Assembly: GCA_903837445.1 (NCBI GenBank)
Contig: CAILUR010000067.1
Span: forward strand, 1 to 19,625
DNA: 19,625 nucleotides
Direction: 5' to 3'
Source of the DNA: an uncultured bacterium
Lineage (GTDB): Bacteria; Oederibacteriota; PGYV01; CAILUR01
Shown here piece after piece: positions 1-7,145 of the stretch (positions are counted from its first letter, which is position 1; every line of letters begins with the position of its first letter). A program made the translations under genes and the position numbers. The notes under the pieces are model-generated. The model was given only the letters and a program-made list of their open reading frames with translations. It searched no databases and was not told the origin of the DNA.

Positions 1-24
1 GACCGCGACTTTTATATAATACAT
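1..24 (-). CDS. Possible start of a further gene, cut by the left edge
   Basis: An ATG at 24 on the minus strand opens a frame reading MYYIKVAV to the window edge. An AGGGG about ten bases upstream, or AAAAGG very close to the ATG, could serve as ribosome site. The short peptide resembles how some primosomal PriA proteins begin, but eight residues cannot identify anything. The rest of positions 25-116 holds a possible -10 box and a five-base inverted repeat (89-99) and nothing else I can support. Confidence 0.25.
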
Positions 25-82
25 ATCCTTTTAACCCCTGTCATTTTTTACTCAGCTTAAATATATTTTTACTCATGAAAAT

Positions 83-88
83 ATTATA
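83..88 (-). promoter_or_regulatory. Candidate -10 box for a gene running off the left edge
   Basis: TATAAT on the minus strand in the gap after the barrel gene, without a recognisable -35. An ATG opening an 11-codon frame (76 to 41) starts six bases beyond it. Weak support. Confidence 0.25.
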
Positions 89-116
89 ACTGGTCCAGTC
101 GTTTTCGTGTGAAAGT

Positions 117-1151
117 TTAGAAAAAGTATGTCGTGGATAAATAATATTTTAAAGGCTCAAAAATGTTTCCCGCTCCCCTAAACTCATCAATGACAGCAAT
201 ATCCGATCTTAAGCCCTCAAACTCCATACTTGCGCCCACTGTCGCGGCAGTTATGTATTTATCAGTGCTTTGTCCAGGCAAGATATGAAAAGAAAAGTTA
301 ATAGGATAAGAAGTATAATAGCTTCCCGCTCTCAGGGTAAGCCAATCAAAAAGTGCATATTCTGCGCCTATATTATAAGTTCTGGTATAAAACACGCTGT
401 CCACATGGTCTAAACTATCTCCTGCAATATATTTACTTATTGCTTCTGGTTCAAGCAAATTCTTTATATCCAGTGCGAAAATAACCCCTGGCGCTGGGCG
501 GACAGCGATTCCCAGATTTATATTACAGGGAGTCACATTGGTATACCCTAAAGGTTCTCCTCCATAACTCCACAGCCTATAAATATACTTAGAAAAATAA
601 AATACACTCTGTGCCTGTATCCCCGCATCAAAATACTCGTTGAAATGTACCAGGGCTGAAGCACTTAAAGAATACGCATCCGTTCTTGTATTTTTCCAGT
701 TAAACAAATTTGAAAATTTAAAATCTACTCCAAGTGCGATGTGGTCGTCCACTTTATTTGCCACAGCCAGTTTCATTTCAAAAAGGTTGTCCGTTTTTTC
801 ATAAGTGGCATCACACGCCTCACACTTTGGATTCCCTTCCAGCGAATAGGAGAGATAGCCTCCAAAATATTTTTGTGCGTATAAAATATCAGCCCCTGTT
901 TTTAAATAGTTTTCAAACACCAATCCTTTAAATGTCTGTTCTGTATAATCTCCCTGTATAGTGACACTGCGTTTTTCATAAAGGGCAAGCCCAGCAGTAT
1001 TATAGAACAGACTATTTTGGTCATCCGCCACTGCAGTAAAGGCTCCACCCATACCCATAGGTCTGACCCCTTTCATAATAAAAGGAATTTCATATGCGCT
1101 TAATACCGAAACTACGCTTAATAAAATTAATAAAATAAGTGTTTTTTTCAT
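117..1151 (-). CDS. PorV/FadL-like outer-membrane beta-barrel protein
   Basis: Exported protein of 344 residues, predicted to form an outer-membrane barrel. A signal peptide covers 1-19 (cleavage near LSA-YE). Just after it, RPMGMGGAFTAVADD (30-44) and YNTAGLA (50-56) match the N-terminal motif of PorV/PorQ, UPF0164 and related FadL-type barrels. Alternating aromatic and polar strands follow, ending in STTYFF, a typical beta-barrel assembly signal with terminal Phe. C110 and C113 form a CEAC pair in a probable loop. PorV family members include a type IX secretion shuttle, but no such partner genes are here, so a transport or structural role is open. The upstream ribosome site is weak (AAGGCGGGA). 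It marks the organism as diderm. Confidence 0.8.
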   Translation of the reverse strand: MKKTLILLILLSVVSVLSAYEIPFIMKGVRPMGMGGAFTAVADDQNSLFYNTAGLALYEKRSVTIQGDYTEQTFKGLVFENYLKTGADILYAQKYFGGYLSYSLEGNPKCEACDATYEKTDNLFEMKLAVANKVDDHIALGVDFKFSNLFNWKNTRTDAYSLSASALVHFNEYFDAGIQAQSVFYFSKYIYRLWSYGGEPLGYTNVTPCNINLGIAVRPAPGVIFALDIKNLLEPEAISKYIAGDSLDHVDSVFYTRTYNIGAEYALFDWLTLRAGSYYTSYPINFSFHILPGQSTDKYITAATVGASMEFEGLRSDIAVIDEFRGAGNIFEPLKYYLSTTYFF

Positions 1152-1164
1152 TTTTTGTCCCGCC

Positions 1165-1962
1165 TTATATTTTTAGCAAAAACTTTATGGCTTCTTCAAA
1201 TTCTTTCAAATCAATAGAGGTGTTCTTGCAAGGCCCTTCAGGTCTTATGTTTGCTATTCCTATCACAGTAATTTTTTTAGACACATCTGAAATTCCTGCC
1301 ACCAAATCCCGTTCGCAGGCCACGCCTATGATAGCATCAGGATGACAACTTTTTACCATTTGCCTTGCCGAAGAACCGCCTGTGGCTGTAAAAATAGTGA
1401 CTCCGTATTTTTGCGCAAGTGCCGTAGTCATTTCCCGTGTTTCACGACTGAGACAGCGTGGTAAAAGCACCAAAAGACTTTTACTTTTTAAATTTCTCCC
1501 CGCCGCGTACACCAGCGCATTATTCACTCTTAAAAAAGAATGCATTACTCTGTCTTTGGAGACTTTAAACACTGACGCCACCCAATACACCAAAGGAAAA
1601 AGCCACTCTAAATGCAAAGCCCCCTTTGACATAAAGAAAAGAAAGTTTCTGCCAGACCCCACAGTGAGAAGCAAAAGCCCTGACCAGATATAAAAGACAA
1701 TAAAAGAAGCTGTCAGTAAGTATTTTATGCCTGTCTCCAGCGCTGGATTCCAAGCTGAAAGCCGTAGAGAAATCATATAATATGCGAACAAGGTCAAGCC
1801 AGTAAAGACAGTCAAAGAAGCCAGATAAATAATTATAAAAAGAGCCCTGCCTTCCTTTATCTCTTTTTCATAATGCGTCAGGTCTCCCGCCCACCCTGAC
1901 CATTCATCCCCCAGGTTGCGGTCAATAATCTTTTTGCTTTCTTCATTCATCATTTCAGACAT
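1165..1962 (-). CDS. DUF116 family membrane protein of unknown function
   Basis: Function unknown. The 265 residues have a polar N-terminus, two membrane helices (about 40-65 and 78-102) and a cytoplasmic-looking C-terminal DUF116 domain. Recognised by its motifs: LLPRCL at 166-171, ATGGSSAR at 193-200, VACERDLVAGI at 214-224 and NIRPEGPCKNT at 238-248. Cysteines C170, C206, C216 and C245 could bind metal. Many DUF116 proteins have a longer cysteine-rich insert (CGRC-like) after the first motif; it is absent here. The start has GAGGAG six bases upstream. It lies 19 bases after pgeF and 13 before a barrel gene, suggesting one transcript, but nothing shows its role. Confidence 0.85.
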   Translation of the reverse strand: MSEMMNEESKKIIDRNLGDEWSGWAGDLTHYEKEIKEGRALFIIIYLASLTVFTGLTLFAYYMISLRLSAWNPALETGIKYLLTASFIVFYIWSGLLLLTVGSGRNFLFFMSKGALHLEWLFPLVYWVASVFKVSKDRVMHSFLRVNNALVYAAGRNLKSKSLLVLLPRCLSRETREMTTALAQKYGVTIFTATGGSSARQMVKSCHPDAIIGVACERDLVAGISDVSKKITVIGIANIRPEGPCKNTSIDLKEFEEAIKFLLKI

Positions 1963-1968
1963 ATGCGA

Positions 1969-1974
1969 CTCCTC
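1969..1974 (-). promoter_or_regulatory. Ribosome binding site of the DUF116 gene
   Basis: GAGGAG on the minus strand, six bases before the ATG at 1962. It selects this start over three other nearby in-frame or close ATGs. Confidence 0.7.
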
Positions 1975-1981
1975 AAAAAAT

Positions 1982-2779
1982 CTAAATTAGTTTTATCCCT
2001 GTCAGCATTCTTCCTGTCTTTCCCTTATCTCTTCTGTGCGAGTAAAACAGTTTTGGATTACAGGCTGTGCATATATCATTTATAAATATCTTTTCCTTTT
2101 TAACGCCTGCCGCTTCCAAAAGTTGGCTTGAGGCCTTCCACAAATTCATATATATTTTACCATTTTTTTTATTGAATATCCCATTAAAAACTTTCTGTTT
2201 TTTGAGTTTATATATCTCTTGCCCCACTTCATAACAGCAAGGCCCGATAGCCGGAGAAATGCCTGCGCTAATGGTCTTGGGGTCCACGCCGAATCTTTTT
2301 TTCATTACAGCAATGGTTTTTGAAGTTATTTTATTTGCCACGCCGCGCCAGCCAGAATGAATAGTCGCAATGACTTTATGTTGTCCTGTTTTATCCGTTC
2401 CATACAAGACAAGCCCCACGCAATCCGCCACTTTAACCGCTATAGCCACCTTTGGCAAAGCCGTTATCAGCGCATCTGCTTTCGTGTCATTTACGGTCTG
2501 CTTGTTTTTATCAGTCACCACTATTATTTTATCGCTATGCACCTGTTGCGGGGCATAAATTTTTGTCGTCCCAAAAACTGCACTAATTTTTTTTGTGTTT
2601 TTTATTATGTGGTTTGGTTTATCCTGAGTATTTCTGCCTGTATTGAGGGACGCATAGGCGCCTGTGCTTACTCCGCCCACACGGGTAGTAAAAAAATGTG
2701 CCACCCCGAGGGCATCCAGGCGTTTATTCTTTATGAGTTTTATTCCGTTAATGGTCTTTAAGTAAAATGGTGTCTGCAT
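1982..2779 (-). CDS. pgeF: Peptidoglycan editing factor PgeF (YfiH/LACC1 family)
   Basis: Cytoplasmic zinc enzyme. In E. coli PgeF removes wrongly added L-Ser from UDP-MurNAc precursors; relatives are also described as purine nucleoside enzymes and older annotations say polyphenol oxidase. The 265 residues carry the three metal ligands in their motifs: H81 (QQVHSD), C120 (ADCVGL) and H141 (HSGWRG), then SPAIGPCCYEVG and CTACNPKLFYSHRRDKGKTGR. Location next to a full mur cluster fits the editing role. Unlike most neighbours it has no Shine-Dalgarno; instead TGATATAAT sits just before the ATG. No alternative in-frame start lies close by. DUF116 follows after 19 bases. Confidence 0.93.
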   Translation of the reverse strand: MQTPFYLKTINGIKLIKNKRLDALGVAHFFTTRVGGVSTGAYASLNTGRNTQDKPNHIIKNTKKISAVFGTTKIYAPQQVHSDKIIVVTDKNKQTVNDTKADALITALPKVAIAVKVADCVGLVLYGTDKTGQHKVIATIHSGWRGVANKITSKTIAVMKKRFGVDPKTISAGISPAIGPCCYEVGQEIYKLKKQKVFNGIFNKKNGKIYMNLWKASSQLLEAAGVKKEKIFINDICTACNPKLFYSHRRDKGKTGRMLTGIKLI

Positions 2780-2786
2780 ATGAAGA

Positions 2787-2795
2787 ATTATATCA
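2787..2795 (-). promoter_or_regulatory. Extended -10 promoter element upstream of pgeF
   Basis: TGATATAAT on the minus strand matches the extended -10 consensus (TGnTATAAT) exactly. The A of the pgeF ATG lies seven bases past its end, where transcription would normally start. No good -35 is visible at the usual distance, which extended -10 promoters can tolerate. No Shine-Dalgarno is present, so a leaderless mRNA is possible. Confidence 0.5.
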
Positions 2796-2814
2796 CAAGC
2801 AGCAAAAGTTATTT

Positions 2815-3870
2815 TTATTTTATCTTCCCCATATATTCCCTTATGCCTTCCGCTATCGCCTGCGCCATTCTATCCCTTTCTCGGACGCTTCTTAATTTTT
2901 GTTCTTCAGCTGGATTTGAAATAAAGGCAGTTTCTATAAGGACTGACGGCATATTTGTTTTGGCTATGACATAAAACGGGGCGCGTTCTCCAGGTTTCCA
3001 TTTGCAGTTAAAGGCTTTTACTATGCTGTGTTGTATATTTCCCGCGGCTTCTATACTCAGATACTCAAAAGCCCCTTTTCGCAGGTCATTTAGCAACATT
3101 TCAAACATTCCTATGCTTTTATTTTCAAACTTTGCAGCCTCTTCCGCTTCTTTTGAAGTGGCTATTCTTCCATATATATATGAGCGCGTGCCTTGGGCTC
3201 TTCCGTCTCTTGAAGCATTGGCGTGCAAACTTATAAAAAGGTCCACTTTATTTTTGTTGGCGAAGCCAGCTCTTTCTTTTAAGGCGATAAAGACATCCGT
3301 ATCTCTGGTCATAATTACTTTTATATTTTTATCCGCCAGATATCGCCTCAACCTGACACCAATATCCAAGACCACATCTTTTTCTCTCAAACCTGTCGGC
3401 CCTGTGGCACCTGGGTCGTGCCCGCCGTGTCCTGGGTCTATGACTATTAGTTTTACTTCTTTTGGAGATTGCCCTTCTTTTTCTTTTATCAGTACTGGGG
3501 TTTCTCCCAGCACCACCTCACTGGGGGCTTCTGGAACTGACAGGTTTGGTATTTTGGTGGGAATATATTTTTTTTCCAAGATTTCCACAATTTTATTGTA
3601 GGTGTATTCGCTTATTAAAATTTTTTCATTTACTATTATCGGAGCCTTATCCAATTTTATCCTATATTTTTTGTAAGTGAGATACTCGCAGTCCGGGTAT
3701 AATTGTATTTTTTTCTTTTCTTTTTCTACTGTAATTTTCCCTGTGTTCCACTCAAAAGAAGTTTTTGTTTTTTTTTCCATTTCCGCGTATTTAATATTTA
3801 CTAAAGCTTCGGCGGTCAAAACGGAACAGAACAAACCTATGGCAGCCGCCGCCAATATGAGTTTCTTCAT
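2815..3870 (-). CDS. Exported N-acetylmuramoyl-L-alanine amidase (Amidase_3, AmiC-like)
   Basis: Zinc hydrolase that cuts the stem peptide from MurNAc, likely splitting septal wall so daughter cells part. The 351 residues start with a signal peptide (1-20, cleavage near LTA-EA). Residues 25-100 look like the beta-rich copper-amine-oxidase N-terminal-like domain often found on exported hydrolases, followed by a proline-rich linker. The catalytic domain (139-351) begins VIDPGHGGHDPGATG and keeps the zinc and catalytic residues H148, E163, H216 (SLHAN) and E313 (IETAFISN). An insertion between H216 and E313 may be the regulatory helix seen in division amidases. An AAGGAT ribosome site precedes the ATG, and the gene sits 12 bases after ftsZ. 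Confidence 0.92.
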   Translation of the reverse strand: MKKLILAAAAIGLFCSVLTAEALVNIKYAEMEKKTKTSFEWNTGKITVEKEKKKIQLYPDCEYLTYKKYRIKLDKAPIIVNEKILISEYTYNKIVEILEKKYIPTKIPNLSVPEAPSEVVLGETPVLIKEKEGQSPKEVKLIVIDPGHGGHDPGATGPTGLREKDVVLDIGVRLRRYLADKNIKVIMTRDTDVFIALKERAGFANKNKVDLFISLHANASRDGRAQGTRSYIYGRIATSKEAEEAAKFENKSIGMFEMLLNDLRKGAFEYLSIEAAGNIQHSIVKAFNCKWKPGERAPFYVIAKTNMPSVLIETAFISNPAEEQKLRSVRERDRMAQAIAEGIREYMGKIK

Positions 3871-3882
3871 TTTATCCTTTTT

Positions 3883-5109
3883 TTAATTAAGTTTTGGCAG
3901 GTGTCGTCTGCAGATATCTATTCTCTGCCAGGTCGGAATTGCCAGCCCTTCATTTTCATAATTGCCTTCCATAAAATCAGTGGCGCTCTTTTCAATGGCG
4001 CTCTGTATCTCTTTATCTACAGTTTCCTTGGACTCTTCTGGCTTTGAGCTCTCATCTTTTTTCGAAGCCGCCGCCAGAGGTGTAAACTGGTTATACGCTT
4101 CGGAAGTTCCACCTTGTCCAGAAAGTGCGTCATCGTGCAAGCCTGAAATCAGCATTGTCACTTCTATTTCATCGCCCATATCAGCCACATTTGTGTGTCC
4201 AAATTTTACCATAGCGCCAGCCCCAGTGTATTTGAGTTTGAGCTCCTCGATAGCCTTTATATCTCCCACACTCATATTTCCAAAGAAATTTATTACTATA
4301 AAATTCGCATCGTTCAAATTTGGATTTCCCATAAACCGGTTTTTAATAGCGTTTTCAAAAGCCGTCTTTGCTCTATTTGCACCACTTGCTTTACCTACTC
4401 CCATAAAAGAATTGCCTTTGCCTTTCATAGCTCTTTTCACATCCGCAAAATCAATATTTTGTATCCCTGTTTTTGAAATCATTTTTACCAACCCACGCAT
4501 AATATCGATAAGTACAATATTTACTGCTTTATACGCTTCATCCATGCCTGTGTCTTCAGTAAACAATTCCAAAATTTTTTCATTCGGAATATCCACTATC
4601 ATATCTACTTTATCTTTCAACGAGGCGTATGATTCCCTGACTATTCTGCTTTTTTCTTCATTCAGTTCCACATTAAAAGGAGTTATCACAAAGGCGGCAG
4701 TTAAAATATCCATTCCCCGTGCGATATCCGCTATTACCGGTCCTGCCCCTGACCCTGTGCCTCCGCCCAAGCCCGCTACCAGCACGACCATATCTGCTCC
4801 ACGCAATTTATTTTCTATAATATTTCTGTCCTCTTCCGCAGATTTTTGAGCTTTTTCAGGAGTGTTCCCTGTGCCTCTGCCTTTGGCAACTTTTTTTCCT
4901 ATCTGGATTTTTTCGTGGGAGTCAATTTTGTTAAGCGACTGCGAATCTGTATTTATCGCTATCAGCTCCACATCCCGCATAGTCATTTGACACATATCGT
5001 TGATAACATTACACCCACACCCACCGATACCCACTACTTTTATTAAAGTATCCGAGCTGTCTATTATCGTATTCTGTTCCTCTACCAATTCAAATTTCAT
5101 TTTTCCCAT
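3883..5109 (-). CDS. ftsZ: Cell division GTPase FtsZ
   Basis: Tubulin-like GTPase that polymerises into the Z ring and scaffolds division. The 408 residues contain the tubulin signature GGGTGSG at 115-121, the IPNEKIL segment at 174-180 and the catalytic NIDFADV loop at 218-224. The first nucleotide loop reads GIGGCGCN (27-34) where most FtsZ have GGGG(N/G)N. A polar, acidic linker (about 330-385) leads to IPTWQR (391-396), placed like the conserved IPAFLR tail that binds FtsA, but followed by twelve more residues. AGGAGG sits six bases upstream of the ATG. The amidase gene follows after 12 bases. Confidence 0.96.
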   Translation of the reverse strand: MGKMKFELVEEQNTIIDSSDTLIKVVGIGGCGCNVINDMCQMTMRDVELIAINTDSQSLNKIDSHEKIQIGKKVAKGRGTGNTPEKAQKSAEEDRNIIENKLRGADMVVLVAGLGGGTGSGAGPVIADIARGMDILTAAFVITPFNVELNEEKSRIVRESYASLKDKVDMIVDIPNEKILELFTEDTGMDEAYKAVNIVLIDIMRGLVKMISKTGIQNIDFADVKRAMKGKGNSFMGVGKASGANRAKTAFENAIKNRFMGNPNLNDANFIVINFFGNMSVGDIKAIEELKLKYTGAGAMVKFGHTNVADMGDEIEVTMLISGLHDDALSGQGGTSEAYNQFTPLAAASKKDESSKPEESKETVDKEIQSAIEKSATDFMEGNYENEGLAIPTWQRIDICRRHLPKLN

Positions 5110-5115
5110 TTTTTG

Positions 5116-5121
5116 CCTCCT
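5116..5121 (-). promoter_or_regulatory. ftsZ ribosome binding site
   Basis: Perfect AGGAGG on the minus strand, six bases before the ATG at 5109. It favours this start over the ATG three codons downstream and implies strong FtsZ translation. Confidence 0.8.
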
Positions 5122-5139
5122 ATTAGGCTTTTATATTTT

Positions 5140-6393
5140 TTAAAAAAATTCACTTAAGAATTTTTTTATTTTATCACTCGTCTTCGTTAAAAATCCACCC
5201 GAGCTTGAAATCAAGCGCTCGTTTTTCCCGTGTTCTCTCACAAAATAATCAATGATCCCTACCACAGTGGAATACTGAGGTTTGTCTATCACCTCATACC
5301 GGCCCGTTACTTTTTCCTGAAGGGGTACGCCTATGCGCACACTGCCTCCCATATTTTCCTGAACAAATCTTAAAAGCCCGTTTAGCTTCGCGCCGCCACC
5401 AGTCAGGACTATTCCAGCGCCATAAAGTGATTTATCTATGCCCTCATTTTTTAGTTCTTTTTTTACCATATCAAAAAGCTCGTATATTCTGTATTTAATA
5501 TAAGGTGCTAAATCTTTTCTAAACATTGGCCTTGTCGAAGTCCGGGTACGGTCCGGCACCTCTATTATTTCCTCGCCCGCGTCTTCTTCATAGAGCAGCC
5601 CGTATTGTTTTTTTATTTCTTCGGTAATACTTTTAGAGGTCTGCAGGGCTGGCACTAAATCCCCAGTAATATATTTTCCCCCGACCGGAATAATTTTTAT
5701 AAACTTGAGCGCATTTTTATGATAGAGCGCGATATCCGTAGTGCCTCCCCCAATGTCAATAAGCAGGACTCCGAGTTCTTTCTCATCTTCATAAAGTGTA
5801 GCGTTTCCCGAACCTATCGGCTGAATATAAATGTCATCCATTTCATACCCAGCCATTTTTATAGTTTTTCTCACATTCTCCACGAGAGTGGTAGCCCCCG
5901 TGACTATATAGACATCCGTCTCTATCCTGACTCCGCTCATTCCAAGCGGGTCCATTATTTCATCTTGTCCATCAATTATATATTGCGTCGGTATCACATG
6001 GAGAATTTCTCTGTCCGCTGGCAAAGGCATACTTTTTGCGCTTTCTATAGCGCGGTCCTTATCCGCCTGCGTTATTTCTTTTTCTCTGGAGAGAGTAAGC
6101 GTCGTGACCCCGTGACTTTTTATTCCTGTTAAATGTTTTCCTCCGACAGAAGCTATCACATTATTTACTTCTATATCTTTCCCAGCAATTTTTTGAGCTT
6201 TTTCCACGGAAGCTTTTACTGCACGGGCGGCCTCACTTATATTTGAAATAGTCCCTTGCTGTGAACCGTTGTTTTCCTCTTCGCCCACACCTATCACATT
6301 TATCTGTTTCCCCCTAATTTCAGCTATGACTGTCACCACTTTTGTCGTACCAATATCTACCGCTGCTACAATCGTTTCATCCTGATTGCTCAT
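5140..6393 (-). CDS. ftsA: Cell division protein FtsA
   Basis: Actin-like ATPase that tethers FtsZ to the inner membrane and recruits the divisome. The 417 residues show the ASKHA pattern: phosphate-1 motif VDIGTTK at 12-18, phosphate-2 motif IDIGGGTTD at 212-220 and the adenosine motif VLTGGGAKLNG at 329-339. Between them lies the SHS2-like 1C subdomain region (about 85-165). A C-terminal amphipathic helix (SDKIKKFLSEFF, 406-417) fits the membrane-targeting sequence. An AAGGAAG ribosome site precedes the ATG. Its last codons form an A/T inverted repeat, and ftsZ starts 30 bases later. Identity is secure. Confidence 0.96.
   Translation of the reverse strand: MSNQDETIVAAVDIGTTKVVTVIAEIRGKQINVIGVGEEENNGSQQGTISNISEAARAVKASVEKAQKIAGKDIEVNNVIASVGGKHLTGIKSHGVTTLTLSREKEITQADKDRAIESAKSMPLPADREILHVIPTQYIIDGQDEIMDPLGMSGVRIETDVYIVTGATTLVENVRKTIKMAGYEMDDIYIQPIGSGNATLYEDEKELGVLLIDIGGGTTDIALYHKNALKFIKIIPVGGKYITGDLVPALQTSKSITEEIKKQYGLLYEEDAGEEIIEVPDRTRTSTRPMFRKDLAPYIKYRIYELFDMVKKELKNEGIDKSLYGAGIVLTGGGAKLNGLLRFVQENMGGSVRIGVPLQEKVTGRYEVIDKPQYSTVVGIIDYFVREHGKNERLISSSGGFLTKTSDKIKKFLSEFF
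5142..5167 (-). other. A/T inverted repeat spanning the end of ftsA
   Basis: Perfect ten-base inverted repeat AAAAAAATTC / GAATTTTTTT with a six-base loop (5152-5157), lying over the last codons of ftsA, and ending in a T-run on the transcribed strand. The shape resembles an intrinsic terminator, but the stem has only one G-C pair, so it would be weak. It could reduce read-through or simply reflect Lys/Phe codons of the FtsA membrane helix. Confidence 0.35.
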
Positions 6394-6425
6394 GTTTTTG
6401 CCACTTCCTTTCGTTTTTTATTTTA

Positions 6426-6447
6426 CCTGCCCTATCTCTCAGACAGG
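6426..6447 (-). other. Possible hairpin between ftsQ and ftsA
   Basis: In the 62-base gap, CCTGTCT (minus strand, 6447-6441) can pair with GGGCAGG (6432-6426) around an eight-base loop, with two G-T wobbles. A-rich sequence, not a T-run, follows, so it is not a terminator. It precedes the ftsA ribosome site. Support is weak. Confidence 0.3.
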
Positions 6448-6455
6448 AAAATTTC

Positions 6456-7145
6456 TTATTTTATTATTACTTTGTCTTCCGCACTCAAATCCACTGAAGA
6501 ATATTTTTTGTGCATTCTTTTTACTGTCCGCATAACAAAAGCATAATTGGACATTTTTTCATTTGTCACACTAGCTCCACAGCGTATCACTTTATTGCCT
6601 ACCGTTATCATAACTATCTCTTTAGGATTATTTATCCGCACTTCCGAGATATCTGTCAGATACTTTTTATCCAGTTTTAATATCTGCTTGAAGGCATCGT
6701 TTTTATTCGCACTTTCCTTGTTTATCTCCCCGGTAATTACAGGCAAATTAAAAGTGCCAGCACTCCCATCATTTTTCTCATAACTTCCATCATTAAAGAC
6801 AGTGAGCGTCTCATCTCCTATTATCGTGTACATTGCTGTTCTGAAAGGATTTTTAAGCCCTCCTGAACTCTGCGGAGTTTCTTTCTCGCCCAAAATTTGT
6901 TCTACAGGCGCTTTTATTGCCAGCGGTTTTGCACTGGCTTGTATTTTAGTTTTAGTTTTTAAACTTCCTGTCTTCATAGCTCCCACAACATATTTCATTA
7001 CGAGGTTTAAGCTAAAGGCCAACACCGCCAAAATAATAGCAGCGCGCAGTAGGCCTTTTAATCCAGCCATTAAAGCCCCTATTATTTTGAAATTGCCGAG
7101 TGTCCCAGTGGTCACTCTTCTGGTTACCCCTCTTTTTTTCGCCAT
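6456..7145 (-). CDS. ftsQ: FtsQ/DivIB-like division protein, apparently lacking the POTRA domain
   Basis: Bitopic membrane protein expected to link FtsA/FtsZ with the septal synthase. It has 229 residues: a basic cytoplasmic tail (1-30), one membrane helix near 31-55, a low-complexity linker (about 56-98), then a region resembling the FtsQ beta domain. That region has a hydrophobic strand and VFNDGS (116-121), the LPVITG signature (134-139), a regular run of short strands, and a C-terminal SSVDLSAEDKVIIK close like the family's DLR-type ending. The POTRA domain usually just after the membrane helix is not visible; the linker is too short and polar. Identification depends on position between ddl and ftsA plus these weak motifs. 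The ATG shares a base with the ddl stop. Confidence 0.78.
   Translation of the reverse strand: MAKKRGVTRRVTTGTLGNFKIIGALMAGLKGLLRAAIILAVLAFSLNLVMKYVVGAMKTGSLKTKTKIQASAKPLAIKAPVEQILGEKETPQSSGGLKNPFRTAMYTIIGDETLTVFNDGSYEKNDGSAGTFNLPVITGEINKESANKNDAFKQILKLDKKYLTDISEVRINNPKEIVMITVGNKVIRCGASVTNEKMSNYAFVMRTVKRMHKKYSSVDLSAEDKVIIK

Noticed and set aside
89..99. Inverted repeat ACTGG-T-CCAGT as terminator of the barrel gene
   Set aside because: Only five bases per arm with a one-base centre, and the following sequence is a mixed A/T stretch rather than a T-run. Too weak to call.
3002..3601. A 199-codon open frame on the plus strand
   Set aside because: Antisense to the catalytic domain of the amidase; no family features, and no ribosome site was recognised.
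3962..4849. A 295-codon open frame on the plus strand
   Set aside because: It lies wholly antisense to ftsZ, whose motifs are unmistakable, and its translation is low-complexity Ser/Ile/Phe-rich sequence with no recognisable domain.
5125..5140. TATAAA as an internal ftsZ promoter
   Set aside because: The gap is almost pure A/T, so such a match is expected by chance, and no convincing -35 or extended -10 accompanies it.
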